Notes: a model not told the origin generated them from the sequence alone. A stretch of DNA of 12,123 nt from an uncultured Collinsella sp. (GCA_900547655.1 URHQ01000060.1:1-12123); one strand, 5' to 3'; shown: positions 1 to 6,939, counted from the stretch's first letter. Translations and numbers: made by a program.

Positions 1-54
1 GCCGAAGCCGAAGCCGAAGCCGAAGCCGAAGCCGAAGCCGAAGCCGAAGCCGAA
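1..54 (+). repeat. (GCCGAA)9 hexanucleotide tandem repeat coding Ala-Glu
   Basis: Nine perfect GCCGAA units lie in frame with the gene at 1-1341 and encode nine Ala-Glu dipeptides. The array probably continues left of the window. Units of six bases keep the frame, so copy-number change would alter the length of the acidic linker, not switch the gene off. The perfect identity of the units suggests recent slippage. Confidence 0.95.
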
Positions 55-1341
55 GAGGACGATAGCAGGGCCGACGACCAGCCCGAATCCGACACGAGCG
101 AAGAAACCATCCTGCTCGACAACTTGCCGGCCGAAGATTCGCTGACCCGCGAGCTCCCTGGCCTGGGCTCCGCGCCTGCCGTGGACGAGACCATCGCCAT
201 GGGCGATATCCCCCTACCGTCTGTTCCTTCGGCACATGAGGCCGAGGCCCGTCACCGCAAGATATCGCCCAAGCGCCGCAACCTGATGGTTGCCGGCGTT
301 GTGGCCGTCGCGCTCGTCGCCGGCGGCGCAGGCTATGCTGCCTGGAACGGATATCAGCAAGAGCAGGCTGCCGCTGTCGCCGCCAGTGCGCACACGATGA
401 TGTCGGTGCAGATTGGCGTGCATGCCGCAGGGCTCGACTGCTCAACTGGTTCCAAGATTCCCGTGCAGGTGAGCGGCCAGGATTCCGACGGTTCTTCCGT
501 GAGCGAAACGCTCTACGTTGACGAACACGGTCGCGGCATTAAGCTGCTGCCCGGCGACTATACGCTCTCCATCGCTGGGTCCCCCATCGCAGCCGACGGT
601 ACCATTTACACCGTGCCGACCACCAAGGCGCAGGTCACCATTAAGAGCGATGGGCAGGATTTGAGTGCCCAGGCCACCTTTAAGCTCAAGGTGCCTTCGG
701 CCGACACAGTGACTGACGACCAGATCGATGCCGCCGCCAAGTATGCCGAGGAAGGCGGGGTGAACTCCGCCGCGGTCGCAAAGGTGCTCCAGCAGGCGGC
801 AACCGCGCGCCGTGACGCCGCCGTCAACGCCGTGAGCTCCCGCGAGGCACAGGCGGCCCGCGACGCCGATGCTCGACATAAGGCAACGGACCTGTATCAG
901 CTCGATATTCCGGTTGAGTGGTACGGCAAGGTCGCAACCTGGCAAAACGGCAGCACGCTGTGCATTTATCTGGACGGCGACACCAACACGCCGCTCGTGA
1001 CGCTCGTCGCGGTGCGCGACGGCGAGAGCTTTACGCCCGATGAGGGCGATGCGGTTTTGGGTGCGGCAAACCTCGGCAACGGCTACACCGTCTACGCCAG
1101 CGGCCCCGTCTATCCGTACGTGGTGCCCCAGACCATCAACGGACGCACGCAAGACCCCGTATCGACCTACCCCATGGACACTGCAGTTGAGCTTGTCGAG
1201 CTCACGACCGGCAACCGCTACACCTATAGCCAGATCAAGAACGTACTGGTCGGCAAAGACGGCAAGGCCGACACCGCCACCAAGCTCGAATGCGACTACC
1301 TCGCCCAGATTCTGATGCCGAGCATCAAAGCCCAAGACTAG
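1..1341 (+). CDS. Membrane-anchored protein of unknown function, 5' end missing
   Basis: The frame is open from the first base to the TAG at 1339-1341, so the gene starts before the window; 446 residues are visible. The visible part begins with about 18 residues of alternating Ala-Glu, then an acidic, Pro-rich stretch. A basic patch (KISPKRR, coded just before 283) precedes one hydrophobic segment coded by about 283-345, rich in Val, Ala and Gly. This suggests a cytoplasmic acidic N-terminus, one membrane span and an outside C-terminal domain of about 330 residues. That domain has a beta-rich first half (an LLPGDYTL motif, as in carboxypeptidase-regulatory-like or PEGA-like folds, weakly), an Ala-rich helical segment coded around 700-880, and a second beta-rich part. 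A TTG at 124 could act as a start, but the open acidic frame upstream argues against it. I do not recognise the family. It is convergent with the ATPase at 1414-2766. Confidence 0.85.
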   Translation, partial: AEAEAEAEAEAEAEAEAEEDDSRADDQPESDTSEETILLDNLPAEDSLTRELPGLGSAPAVDETIAMGDIPLPSVPSAHEAEARHRKISPKRRNLMVAGVVAVALVAGGAGYAAWNGYQQEQAAAVAASAHTMMSVQIGVHAAGLDCSTGSKIPVQVSGQDSDGSSVSETLYVDEHGRGIKLLPGDYTLSIAGSPIAADGTIYTVPTTKAQVTIKSDGQDLSAQATFKLKVPSADTVTDDQIDAAAKYAEEGGVNSAAVAKVLQQAATARRDAAVNAVSSREAQAARDADARHKATDLYQLDIPVEWYGKVATWQNGSTLCIYLDGDTNTPLVTLVAVRDGESFTPDEGDAVLGAANLGNGYTVYASGPVYPYVVPQTINGRTQDPVSTYPMDTAVELVELTTGNRYTYSQIKNVLVGKDGKADTATKLECDYLAQILMPSIKAQD

Positions 1342-1378
1342 CCGGGCGCATCATGGTGCTCCCCAACCGTGATAAAGG

Positions 1379-1396
1379 GGCCAGGAGGTCCTGGCC
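1379..1396. terminator. Possible bidirectional terminator hairpin between convergent genes
   Basis: GGCCAGGA and TCCTGGCC form an 8-bp inverted repeat separated by GG, realistically a 7-bp stem with a 4-base loop. It lies between the stop of the plus-strand gene (1341) and the stop of the minus-strand ATPase (1414), where a shared terminator is expected. No T-run follows on either strand, so intrinsic termination is not well supported. Confidence 0.4.
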
Positions 1397-1413
1397 TCAC
1401 GATCCGTAGATGA

Positions 1414-2766
1414 TTAGGCAAGGAGCCACTTCCATGCGGGCACAACGTGTACCACACCGTGTTCGCATGGAATATCGGCCTGCTCATCCATGGTAACGAT
1501 TGCCGACTCGCCAAGATCGAACTGGGCCATCGAGGCATCAAGCGCGGCAATTTCGCGCTCGCGCGTTTTCTCACTTACCATATCCACACTCACCTGAATC
1601 AGGCTATAAGCCCGCATGAGAAGTGCGTCCCCAGCCACAAAGTCCACCTCATGGCTTTTGCTCTTCTCTTTGATCAGCAGGCGGCAGACCGATCCGATCC
1701 TCACCGCGGGAGTCCTTCTTCTTAGCGCGTTGAACACTGCGGTCTCGAGCCTCTGGCCCTGGTCCAATGCCGATGCGGGAGAGAATGCTCCAAACATCGC
1801 AGGATCGACAGCGTAGACCTTAGACGCAGACCGCATGTTATTTGCCAGTGAACGCGTGAACTCCGGCACGGAGAACAGCAGGTAGGCGTCCTCATAATAC
1901 TCAAGTAAGTCGCTGAGCGAATTACGACTGACGGGTATCTGCCTGCTCTTGAATTCGTTGTACACTTTGTTCACCGACAGCTCTCGTCCCGAAGATGCCA
2001 TACACCGCGTCAAGAACAGCGATGCCAGGCGAGGGTTCTTGACGTCGTAACGCTCAATGACGTCCATAGCGACCGTTCGCGAAGCATATTCCTGTAGCAG
2101 CTGAATCGCGTCTGCGGGCGTCTGCTCAAGCGTCGCGATGAATCCCCCTCGTTCAAGATATCCGATCAGATGATGTCGAAGCAGCGCTGCATCGCTTGGG
2201 GAAAAGGTCGCATCTGACTCGAAAACACTCCCCGTCTTATACCGAACGTATTCCGAAAAACTCAACGGAAAAAGCTCCCGTATAAGAGAACGACCCCTGA
2301 ACTCGCTCTTAAGCTCTGAGGACAGCATCTTAGAAGAAGATCCCGTCACATAGACGGTCGCTTTCTCCGTATCGACTACACGCCGCAGAAACGCACCCCA
2401 TTCGGGAATTTCCTGGATCTCGTCAAAGAAAATGTAAGCGCCCTCGGTTCGAGCAGCAGGATACAGCGCATAGAACGTGTCGAGCACGTCCGCCAGCAGC
2501 GATGGCTCATACGGGCGCAAGCGCTCGTCCTCAAAATTAAAGTAAAGCATCCGGTCAAGCTCGACGCCCCGGCCCTGAAGCCGCTGCATCTCCTGATACA
2601 GGCGATACGTCTTTCCACAACGGCGGGCCCCCACAACCACATTTACGATGTTGTCGCGCTTTGGCTCCTGTGGATTTCCCAGATCAAGGTCTCGCTCAAA
2701 GACCTGCGGAACCCCCTGCTGTTCAAAGTCCTTTATTTTCTGGGCGATCAAGTCGTTGAATGCCAT
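1414..2766 (-). CDS. AAA ATPase with DUF4143-like C-terminal domain
   Basis: The 450-residue protein has a P-loop at residues 46-53 (GARRCGKT), a Walker B at 111-116 (YIFFDE) and a sensor-like TGSSS at 141-145. This is the usual layout of the AAA_14/DUF4143 family of stand-alone ATPases. The C-terminal part carries LETAVFNALRR (340-350), EVDFVAGD (373-380) and IQVSVD (390-395). Their order resembles a PD-(D/E)XK nuclease fold, with E341 and D375 in place, but the usual ExK is QVS here, so catalysis is doubtful. The middle part (about 200-310) is probably helical, possibly winged-helix. The ATG at 2766 has a GGAG four bases upstream. Family members are common and patchily distributed in bacteria and archaea, and their role is not settled. 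Base composition is visibly less GC-rich than clpB or the hydratase, which suggests horizontal acquisition. Family call firm; function unknown. Confidence 0.9.
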   Translation of the reverse strand: MAFNDLIAQKIKDFEQQGVPQVFERDLDLGNPQEPKRDNIVNVVVGARRCGKTYRLYQEMQRLQGRGVELDRMLYFNFEDERLRPYEPSLLADVLDTFYALYPAARTEGAYIFFDEIQEIPEWGAFLRRVVDTEKATVYVTGSSSKMLSSELKSEFRGRSLIRELFPLSFSEYVRYKTGSVFESDATFSPSDAALLRHHLIGYLERGGFIATLEQTPADAIQLLQEYASRTVAMDVIERYDVKNPRLASLFLTRCMASSGRELSVNKVYNEFKSRQIPVSRNSLSDLLEYYEDAYLLFSVPEFTRSLANNMRSASKVYAVDPAMFGAFSPASALDQGQRLETAVFNALRRRTPAVRIGSVCRLLIKEKSKSHEVDFVAGDALLMRAYSLIQVSVDMVSEKTREREIAALDASMAQFDLGESAIVTMDEQADIPCEHGVVHVVPAWKWLLA

Positions 2767-2773
2767 GATTCTC

Positions 2774-2835
2774 CAATCTTGCTCTCTAGCTAATCAAAAT
2801 TATACTGATTCTTGATTAATTAGAGAGCAAGATTG
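2774..2835 (-). promoter_or_regulatory. Long palindromic operator-promoter of the ATPase gene
   Basis: A perfect 15-bp inverted repeat (CAATCTTGCTCTCTA at 2774-2788, its complement at 2821-2835) continues inward, after two mismatches, with seven more paired bases (TAATCAA at 2791-2797, TTGATTA at 2812-2818). A perfect minus-strand TATAAT (2804-2799) sits in the centre, and a plus-strand TATACT (2801-2806) overlaps it. The left arm would lie in the 5' leader directly against the GGAG ribosome site, and the right arm in the -35 region. No good -35 is visible for the minus promoter. The layout is what an autoregulatory operator or divergent promoter pair would look like; the binding protein is unknown. 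A further TTGATTA copy lies at 2844-2850. Confidence 0.6.
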
Positions 2836-2930
2836 TGTGTAGCTTGATTAACACTTAAGCAAGTTTTATCACCGTTATTGCTCCGAAGGATATCGAGTGG
2901 CTAAGAGGACAACCGAGCTCGAATGCGACT

Positions 2931-2963
2931 CCCCGAGCAGTCAATTTGGGACGGGGCTTTTTT
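2931..2963 (+). terminator. Terminator-like hairpin with T-run on the plus strand
   Basis: CCCCG (2931-2935) pairs with CGGGG (2952-2956) and is followed by C and six T (2958-2963). A competing stem is possible: AGTCAA (2939-2944) with TTGACT (2962-2967). No plus-strand gene precedes it, so if real it ends an unannotated transcript, perhaps from the TATACT at 2801-2806. The stem is only 5 bp, so confidence is modest. Confidence 0.4.
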
Positions 2964-2997
2964 GACTACCCTCCCCCTGCAGAAAAATCCCTAACGC

Positions 2998-3064
2998 AGT
3001 TGCGGTGAAATAGGGACTGTTTTTGCTGGTCAAACCGCAAAACAGTCCCTATTTCACCGCAACT
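2998..3064. repeat. Perfect 26-bp-arm palindrome (REP/MITE-like)
   Basis: Positions 2998-3023 are the exact reverse complement of 3039-3064. The 15-base loop (3024-3038) can add a small GGT/ACC stem. Each arm contains TAGGGACTGTTTT, sharing a GGGAC core with other palindromes in this window. No target-site duplication is apparent at its edges and it has no coding content. It lies between the ATPase promoter and the small gene at 3089-3283. It is probably a non-autonomous repeat element; it could incidentally terminate transcription. Confidence 0.85.
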
Positions 3065-3088
3065 TATTGGTGGCCTTTTGGGTGGCAC

Positions 3089-3283
3089 TCAGCGCCAGGG
3101 GTCGGCTTCGAACATCGGCTCGCGCTCGGGGCGGCGATCGCTGTAGGGATCGTAGCCGTCGTCATCCTCGTTCTCAGCACGGATGTAGGGGGCGCGCGGC
3201 TTGGGTGCCGGTTTAGGCGCAGGCTTGGGTGCGGCGGGTGCGGCATCGGTCGTCGGCGTGTTCGTCTTGTTCTTGTCTATCAT
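3089..3283 (-). CDS. Small Pro/Lys-rich acidic protein of unknown function
   Basis: The 64-residue frame begins MIDKNKTNTP. The ATG at 3283 is chosen because an AAGGAG (3292-3297) lies eight bases upstream; the ATG two codons earlier (3289) would leave only two bases. Residues 15-32 form an Ala/Pro/Lys low-complexity stretch with KPAPKPAPKP. Residues 37-64 are highly charged, with a DDDGYDPYSDRR segment and a DPWR end. No signal peptide or membrane span is visible, so it is probably a soluble, disordered protein. It follows clpB in the same direction, but the clpB terminator lies between them, so it is probably transcribed separately; I see no convincing promoter. The strong ribosome site and biased composition support a real gene, but the function is unknown. 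Confidence 0.65.
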   Translation of the reverse strand: MIDKNKTNTPTTDAAPAAPKPAPKPAPKPRAPYIRAENEDDDGYDPYSDRRPEREPMFEADPWR

Positions 3284-3335
3284 CTGCATAGCTCCTTGCC
3301 GTGCAATCGTGTTTAACACCATCGATTGTCGCACG

Positions 3336-3372
3336 AAAAAGGGCGGCGGACCCAATTGGATCCGCCGCCCTT
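3336..3372 (-). terminator. Rho-independent terminator of clpB
   Basis: AAGGGCGGCGGA (3339-3350) and TCCGCCGCCCTT (3361-3372) form a perfect 12-bp GC-rich stem. Read on the minus strand it ends in five T (3340-3336). It starts 45 bases after the clpB stop codon and before the small gene at 3283, so it is well placed to end the clpB transcript. Confidence 0.85.
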
Positions 3373-3392
3373 GGCGTTTAGAGACGGCTGGC

Positions 3393-3419
3393 AGATTTTA
3401 AGGCATGTCCCAAAAATCT
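3393..3419 (-). repeat. REP-like palindrome overlapping the clpB stop codon
   Basis: AGATTTT (3393-3399) and AAAATCT (3413-3419) form a 7-bp inverted repeat around a core that reads TTGGGACATGCCTT on the minus strand. The TAG stop of clpB (3420-3418) falls within or against the right arm. The layout, arms around a GGGAC core, matches the palindromes at 2998, 6185 and 10752, although the arm sequences differ. It may be a repeat element that supplied the present stop codon, or a chance match. Confidence 0.45.
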
Positions 3420-6045
3420 ACTCGGCATCGGGAACCTCGTAGGTGGCCGCCGGCGTGTTATCGCACACGACGGTAAAGCCGCCGTCCTTGTCGACATCGA
3501 CCGTCACCTGGTCGCCCTCGCGCACCGTGCCGTCGATGATGGCGGCGGCGATGGCGTCCACGACCTCGCGCTGGACCAGGCGCTTGAGCGGACGGGCACC
3601 GAACACGGGGTCCAGGCCGCCCACGGCGAGCATCTGCTTGGCCGCCGGGGTGATGGCAAGCGTCATGCGCTCCTTGGCCAGGCGTGCGCGGACGTCGGCA
3701 AGCTGGATGTCGACGATCTTCTCGATCTGCGCCATGCCGAGCGGATGGAACACCACGATATCGTCGATACGGTTGAGGAACTCGGGGCGGAAGGTCTGAG
3801 CCATGGCCGCGTCGACCTGATGGCGCATCTCCTCCTCGTCCTTGCCGGAAAGCTCGGCGATAGCCTTGGAGCCCACGTTAGACGTCATGATGATGATCGT
3901 GTTCTTGAAGGACACTTGGCGACCCTGACCGTCGGTCAGGCGACCGTCGTCGAGCACCTGCAGCAGCACGTTGAAGACATCCGGATGGGCCTTCTCCATC
4001 TCGTCGAGCAAGATCACGGAGTAGGGACGACGGCGCACGGCCTCGGTGAGCTGGCCGCCCTCGTCGTAGCCCACGTATCCCGGGGGCGCACCGATCAGAC
4101 GCTGGACGCTGAACTTCTCCATGTACTCGGACATGTCGATACGCACGAGCGCGCGCTCGTCGTCGAACAGGCACTCGGCAAGCGCCTTGGCGAGCTCGGT
4201 CTTGCCCACGCCGGTGGGGCCCAGGAAGAAGAAGCTGCCGATGGGCTTGTCCGGATCGGAGAGGCCCGCACGGCTGCGACGCACGGCCGCGGCCACGGCG
4301 GAGACGGCCTCGTCCTGGCCGATGACGCGCTTATGCAGCTCACCCTCCAGGCCCTTCAGCTTGTCGAGCTCGCCCTGCATCATCTTGGACACGGGCACGC
4401 CGGTCCAGGCACTCACGACCTCGGCGATCTCATCGGAGGTCACCTGCTCGTTGAGGCCCTCGCCGTCCTGCTGCTTTTGCGCCTCGAGCGCAGCCTCGGA
4501 ATCCTGAATCTGCTGCTGCAGACCCGGAATCACGGAGTAGCGCAGCTCGGACGCACGGCCCAGGTCGCCGTTGCGCGTCGCGCGCTCCTCTTCGCTCTTG
4601 GCCTCGTCGAGCTGGCCCTTAAGCTCCTGCACGTGGTCGATGGCGTTCTTCTGGTTGAGCCAGCCGGCCTTTTGCACGTTGAGCTTTTCCTGGACCTCGG
4701 CAATCTCTTGGCGCAGGGCCTCCAGACGCTCCTTGGAGGCGTCGTCGGTCTCCTTCATGAGCGCCTGTTCCTCGATCTGCAGCTGGGTGAGCTGACGCGT
4801 GGTGGCGTCGATCTCGACCGGCATGCTGTCGAGCTCCATGCGCAGACGGCTTGCGGCCTCGTCGACCAGGTCGATGGCCTTGTCGGGCAGAAAGCGGTCG
4901 GCGATGTAGCGATCGGAGAGGTCGGCGGCGGCCACGAGCGCGCTATCGGTGATGTGCACGCCGTGGAAGATCTCGTACTTCTCCTTGAGGCCACGCAGGA
5001 TCGAGATGGTGTCCTCGACGGTAGGCTCGCTCACCATAACGGTCTGGAAACGACGGGCGAGCGCCGCGTCCTTCTCGATGTACTTGCGGTATTCGTCGAG
5101 CGTAGTCGCGCCGATCGCGTGCAGATCGCCACGGGCAAGCGCCGGCTTCAGGATGTTGCCGGCGTCCATGGAGCCCTCGGTTGCACCCGCGCCCACGATG
5201 GTATGGAGCTCATCGATGAACAGGATGACCTTGCCTTCCGATTTTTGCACTTCCTTGAGCACGGCCTTCAAGCGGTCCTCGAACTCGCCGCGGTACTTGG
5301 CGCCGGCGACCAGCGCGCTCATGTCGAGCTCGATGAGGTCGCGGTCGCGCAGCGTGCTCGGCACGTCGCCGGCCACGATACGCTGGGCGATGCCCTCGAC
5401 GATGGCCGTCTTGCCGACGCCCGGCTCGCCAATGAGCACGGGGTTGTTCTTGGTGCGACGGGACAGGACCTGGATGGTACGACGGATCTCGTCGGTACGG
5501 CCGATGACCGGGTCGAGCTTGCCGGCGCGGGCGAGGTCGCAAATGTTGCGACCGTACTGCTCCAGCGCCTCAAACTGCGTCTTGTCCTCGGCAGACGTCA
5601 CGCGGTCATCGCCGCGCAGCTCCTCGTAAACTTGCTCGATGCGCTCCTTGGTCACGCCTGCGTCGCGCAGAACGCGGCCGGCCTCGCCCTTGTCCTCGGC
5701 AAGTGCCATCAGCAGATGCTCGGTCACCACAAAGCTGTCGCCCATCTTGGTGGCCTTTTTCTCGGCCTTCTCGATGACGCGGACGAGCTCGTTGGACAGG
5801 CCCATCTGCTGACCCTCGCCCGAAACCTTGGGCGCATGGTCGATGGCATCTTGTGTGGAACGCGCGAGCTGAGCCGGGTCGGCACCGATGCGCTCGATGA
5901 TTACGGAGATATTGCGCTCGCCGGCACCGAGCAGGGCAGACAGCAGGTGAATCGGCTCCACCGCGCCGGCCTGCGCGTCAGCGGCCGTGCCCATGGCGGT
6001 CTGCAACGCCTCGCGCGACGTCATTGCTAGCTTATCGATTCTCAT
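3418..6045 (-). CDS. clpB: ClpB, ATP-dependent protein disaggregase (Hsp100)
   Basis: This 875-residue protein is a full-length Hsp100 that works with DnaK/DnaJ/GrpE in the cytoplasm to pull polypeptides out of aggregates. The N-terminal Clp_N repeats span about 1-145. The first AAA+ domain has Walker A GEPGVGKT (206-213), pore-loop KYRGEF with Y251, Walker B ILFIDE (274-279) and arginine finger region ARRF (330-333). The coiled-coil middle domain that separates ClpB from ClpA or ClpC runs about 400-530 and is full length. The second AAA+ domain has Walker A GPTGVGKT (609-616), pore Y657 in GYVGY, Walker B ILLDE (678-682), finger R759 and sensor-2 GARPLKR (816-822). No IGF/IGL loop for ClpP is seen. 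The ATG at 6045 has a GAGGTG five bases upstream. It has its own terminator. Nothing is missing or broken. Confidence 0.98.
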   Translation of the reverse strand: MRIDKLAMTSREALQTAMGTAADAQAGAVEPIHLLSALLGAGERNISVIIERIGADPAQLARSTQDAIDHAPKVSGEGQQMGLSNELVRVIEKAEKKATKMGDSFVVTEHLLMALAEDKGEAGRVLRDAGVTKERIEQVYEELRGDDRVTSAEDKTQFEALEQYGRNICDLARAGKLDPVIGRTDEIRRTIQVLSRRTKNNPVLIGEPGVGKTAIVEGIAQRIVAGDVPSTLRDRDLIELDMSALVAGAKYRGEFEDRLKAVLKEVQKSEGKVILFIDELHTIVGAGATEGSMDAGNILKPALARGDLHAIGATTLDEYRKYIEKDAALARRFQTVMVSEPTVEDTISILRGLKEKYEIFHGVHITDSALVAAADLSDRYIADRFLPDKAIDLVDEAASRLRMELDSMPVEIDATTRQLTQLQIEEQALMKETDDASKERLEALRQEIAEVQEKLNVQKAGWLNQKNAIDHVQELKGQLDEAKSEEERATRNGDLGRASELRYSVIPGLQQQIQDSEAALEAQKQQDGEGLNEQVTSDEIAEVVSAWTGVPVSKMMQGELDKLKGLEGELHKRVIGQDEAVSAVAAAVRRSRAGLSDPDKPIGSFFFLGPTGVGKTELAKALAECLFDDERALVRIDMSEYMEKFSVQRLIGAPPGYVGYDEGGQLTEAVRRRPYSVILLDEMEKAHPDVFNVLLQVLDDGRLTDGQGRQVSFKNTIIIMTSNVGSKAIAELSGKDEEEMRHQVDAAMAQTFRPEFLNRIDDIVVFHPLGMAQIEKIVDIQLADVRARLAKERMTLAITPAAKQMLAVGGLDPVFGARPLKRLVQREVVDAIAAAIIDGTVREGDQVTVDVDKDGGFTVVCDNTPAATYEVPDAE

Positions 6046-6066
6046 GGAATCACCTCTCTTGGGGCT

Positions 6067-6084
6067 GCCGCCCTACGGGGCGGC
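6067..6084 (-). promoter_or_regulatory. GC-rich hairpin in the clpB leader
   Basis: GCCGCCC (6067-6073) and GGGCGGC (6078-6084) form a 7-bp stem with a 4-base loop, ten bases upstream of the clpB ribosome site (GAGGTG, 6051-6056). It does not hide that site by simple pairing, so a thermosensor role is not evident. It could stabilise the leader or pause transcription. Confidence 0.5.
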
Positions 6085-6105
6085 TTCACGTTGTTCGAGA
6101 AGTAT

Positions 6106-6175
6106 TGTTGCCAGCTTTGTACGATCTTATACACAAATCTAAGTCTCTATATATAAGATTTTCTGAGTGTTGCCA
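6106..6175 (-). promoter_or_regulatory. AT-rich palindromic promoter region of clpB
   Basis: An inverted repeat ATCTTATA (6124-6131) / TATAAGAT (6152-6159) sits in a strikingly AT-rich patch 75-115 bases upstream of the clpB ATG. It contains minus-strand -10 candidates TATATA (6154-6149 area) and TATAAG. A direct repeat TGTTGCCA (6106-6113 and 6168-6175) flanks the patch. The HspR HAIR consensus CTTGAGT-N7-ACTCAAG is not recognisable here. The region probably holds the clpB promoter; the exact hexamers and the regulator are uncertain. Confidence 0.5.
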
Positions 6176-6184
6176 CGACATACA

Positions 6185-6221
6185 AACCACCACAAAGGGG
6201 ACAGGCACCTTTGTGGTGGTT
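6185..6221 (+). repeat. REP-like palindrome, family 1, copy A
   Basis: AACCACCACAAAGG (6185-6198) and CCTTTGTGGTGGTT (6208-6221) are perfect 14-bp arms around a nine-base loop, giving the core GGGGACAGGCACC. It lies eight bases past the stop of the minus-strand gene at 6229-6939 and upstream of clpB. Without a T-run it is a weak terminator at best. Confidence 0.9.
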
Positions 6222-6228
6222 GCAGCCT

Positions 6229-6939
6229 CTATTTACTTGCCGAGCCCGTGCTTCCCGATTCGGCGTTCCAGGGCATCTCATCCTCGAACAGCCATGTACG
6301 AGCAGACCCACTATCGCGTGCAGTCTGCGGGTCGGGCAAGCAGGTCTGTTCATAGGCATCCTGAATGCACTGACCCATAAAATCGTTGAGCTCGGTCTGG
6401 TCGCCCTCCATGACATAGGCGACATCGCCGTCCATGATGTAGATGCCCGGACCCTCATTGCCCTCGTAGCCCGGATCGTACGAGACATCACATAACTTTG
6501 CGCCGTTTGCAGTGTCCAGCTCGATGGAAGAGTGGCATCCGCCAACCATGTCGTTCGCTTTTGCCCGATAGGACGCATATCCGTACCAACGCTTAAATGT
6601 TTTGCCCTTGAGTAGCTCGGACGCCCTATCGATCAGGCTTGTATCCGTGGTATAGCGCATGGCCCCAAGCTGAATACTCGGATAATTGCTAATACCCAGC
6701 ACAGCCGGCTGCTCATCAAAATCAACGGTAATGGTCTCGGGCTTGTCGTCGCCGGTCAGAAGTTCGACAGATTGAGCCACAGGCTTGACCAACGGCTCCG
6801 TCACCGCAGCAGGTAGAAATGCCATACCGACAGCGCCCGCGCCAACCACAGCGATCGCAAGCGCCAAGACAATCAATCCAATACGGGCAGAACGGCTCAC
6901 GGCAAAACACCCCACAATGCAAACCTTCGCCACCTGCAC
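6229..6939 (-). CDS. Membrane-anchored protein of unknown function
   Basis: The frame encodes up to 236 residues. Residues 19-46 are a hydrophobic span preceded by SRSAR, giving an N-terminal anchor or uncleaved signal. The rest (about 190 residues) would lie outside and has four cysteines (135, 150, 191, 200 in this numbering) that could form disulfides. The C-terminus is Ser/Gly-rich. The start is uncertain: GTG at 6939 has a weak GGCGG upstream, GTG at 6915 has GAAGG eight bases upstream, and GTG at 6900 directly precedes SRSAR. The family is not recognised; no lipobox is visible. The gene is bracketed by family-1 palindromes (copy A just after the stop, copy B upstream), and the next gene at 7135 diverges from it. 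It is less GC-biased than clpB. Confidence 0.75.
   Translation of the reverse strand: MQVAKVCIVGCFAVSRSARIGLIVLALAIAVVGAGAVGMAFLPAAVTEPLVKPVAQSVELLTGDDKPETITVDFDEQPAVLGISNYPSIQLGAMRYTTDTSLIDRASELLKGKTFKRWYGYASYRAKANDMVGGCHSSIELDTANGAKLCDVSYDPGYEGNEGPGIYIMDGDVAYVMEGDQTELNDFMGQCIQDAYEQTCLPDPQTARDSGSARTWLFEDEMPWNAESGSTGSASK

Noticed and set aside
442..1335. Minus-strand open frame (297 codons) opposite the first gene
   Set aside because: It is the mirror of the Ala/Val/Gly-rich coding strand, with no supporting motif or ribosome site.
2886..2960. tRNA-like motifs (AGTGGCTAAGAGGA resembling a D-loop, CTCGAAT resembling a T-loop)
   Set aside because: No cloverleaf can be drawn: the anticodon arm is missing and the acceptor ends do not pair.
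3745..6030. Long plus-strand open frame (761 codons) opposite clpB
   Set aside because: It is antisense to a fully conserved clpB; the absence of stops follows from GC-rich codon use on the other strand.
6067..6084. RNA thermometer in the clpB leader
   Set aside because: The stem is GC-rich and does not pair with the ribosome site, unlike ROSE or fourU elements.
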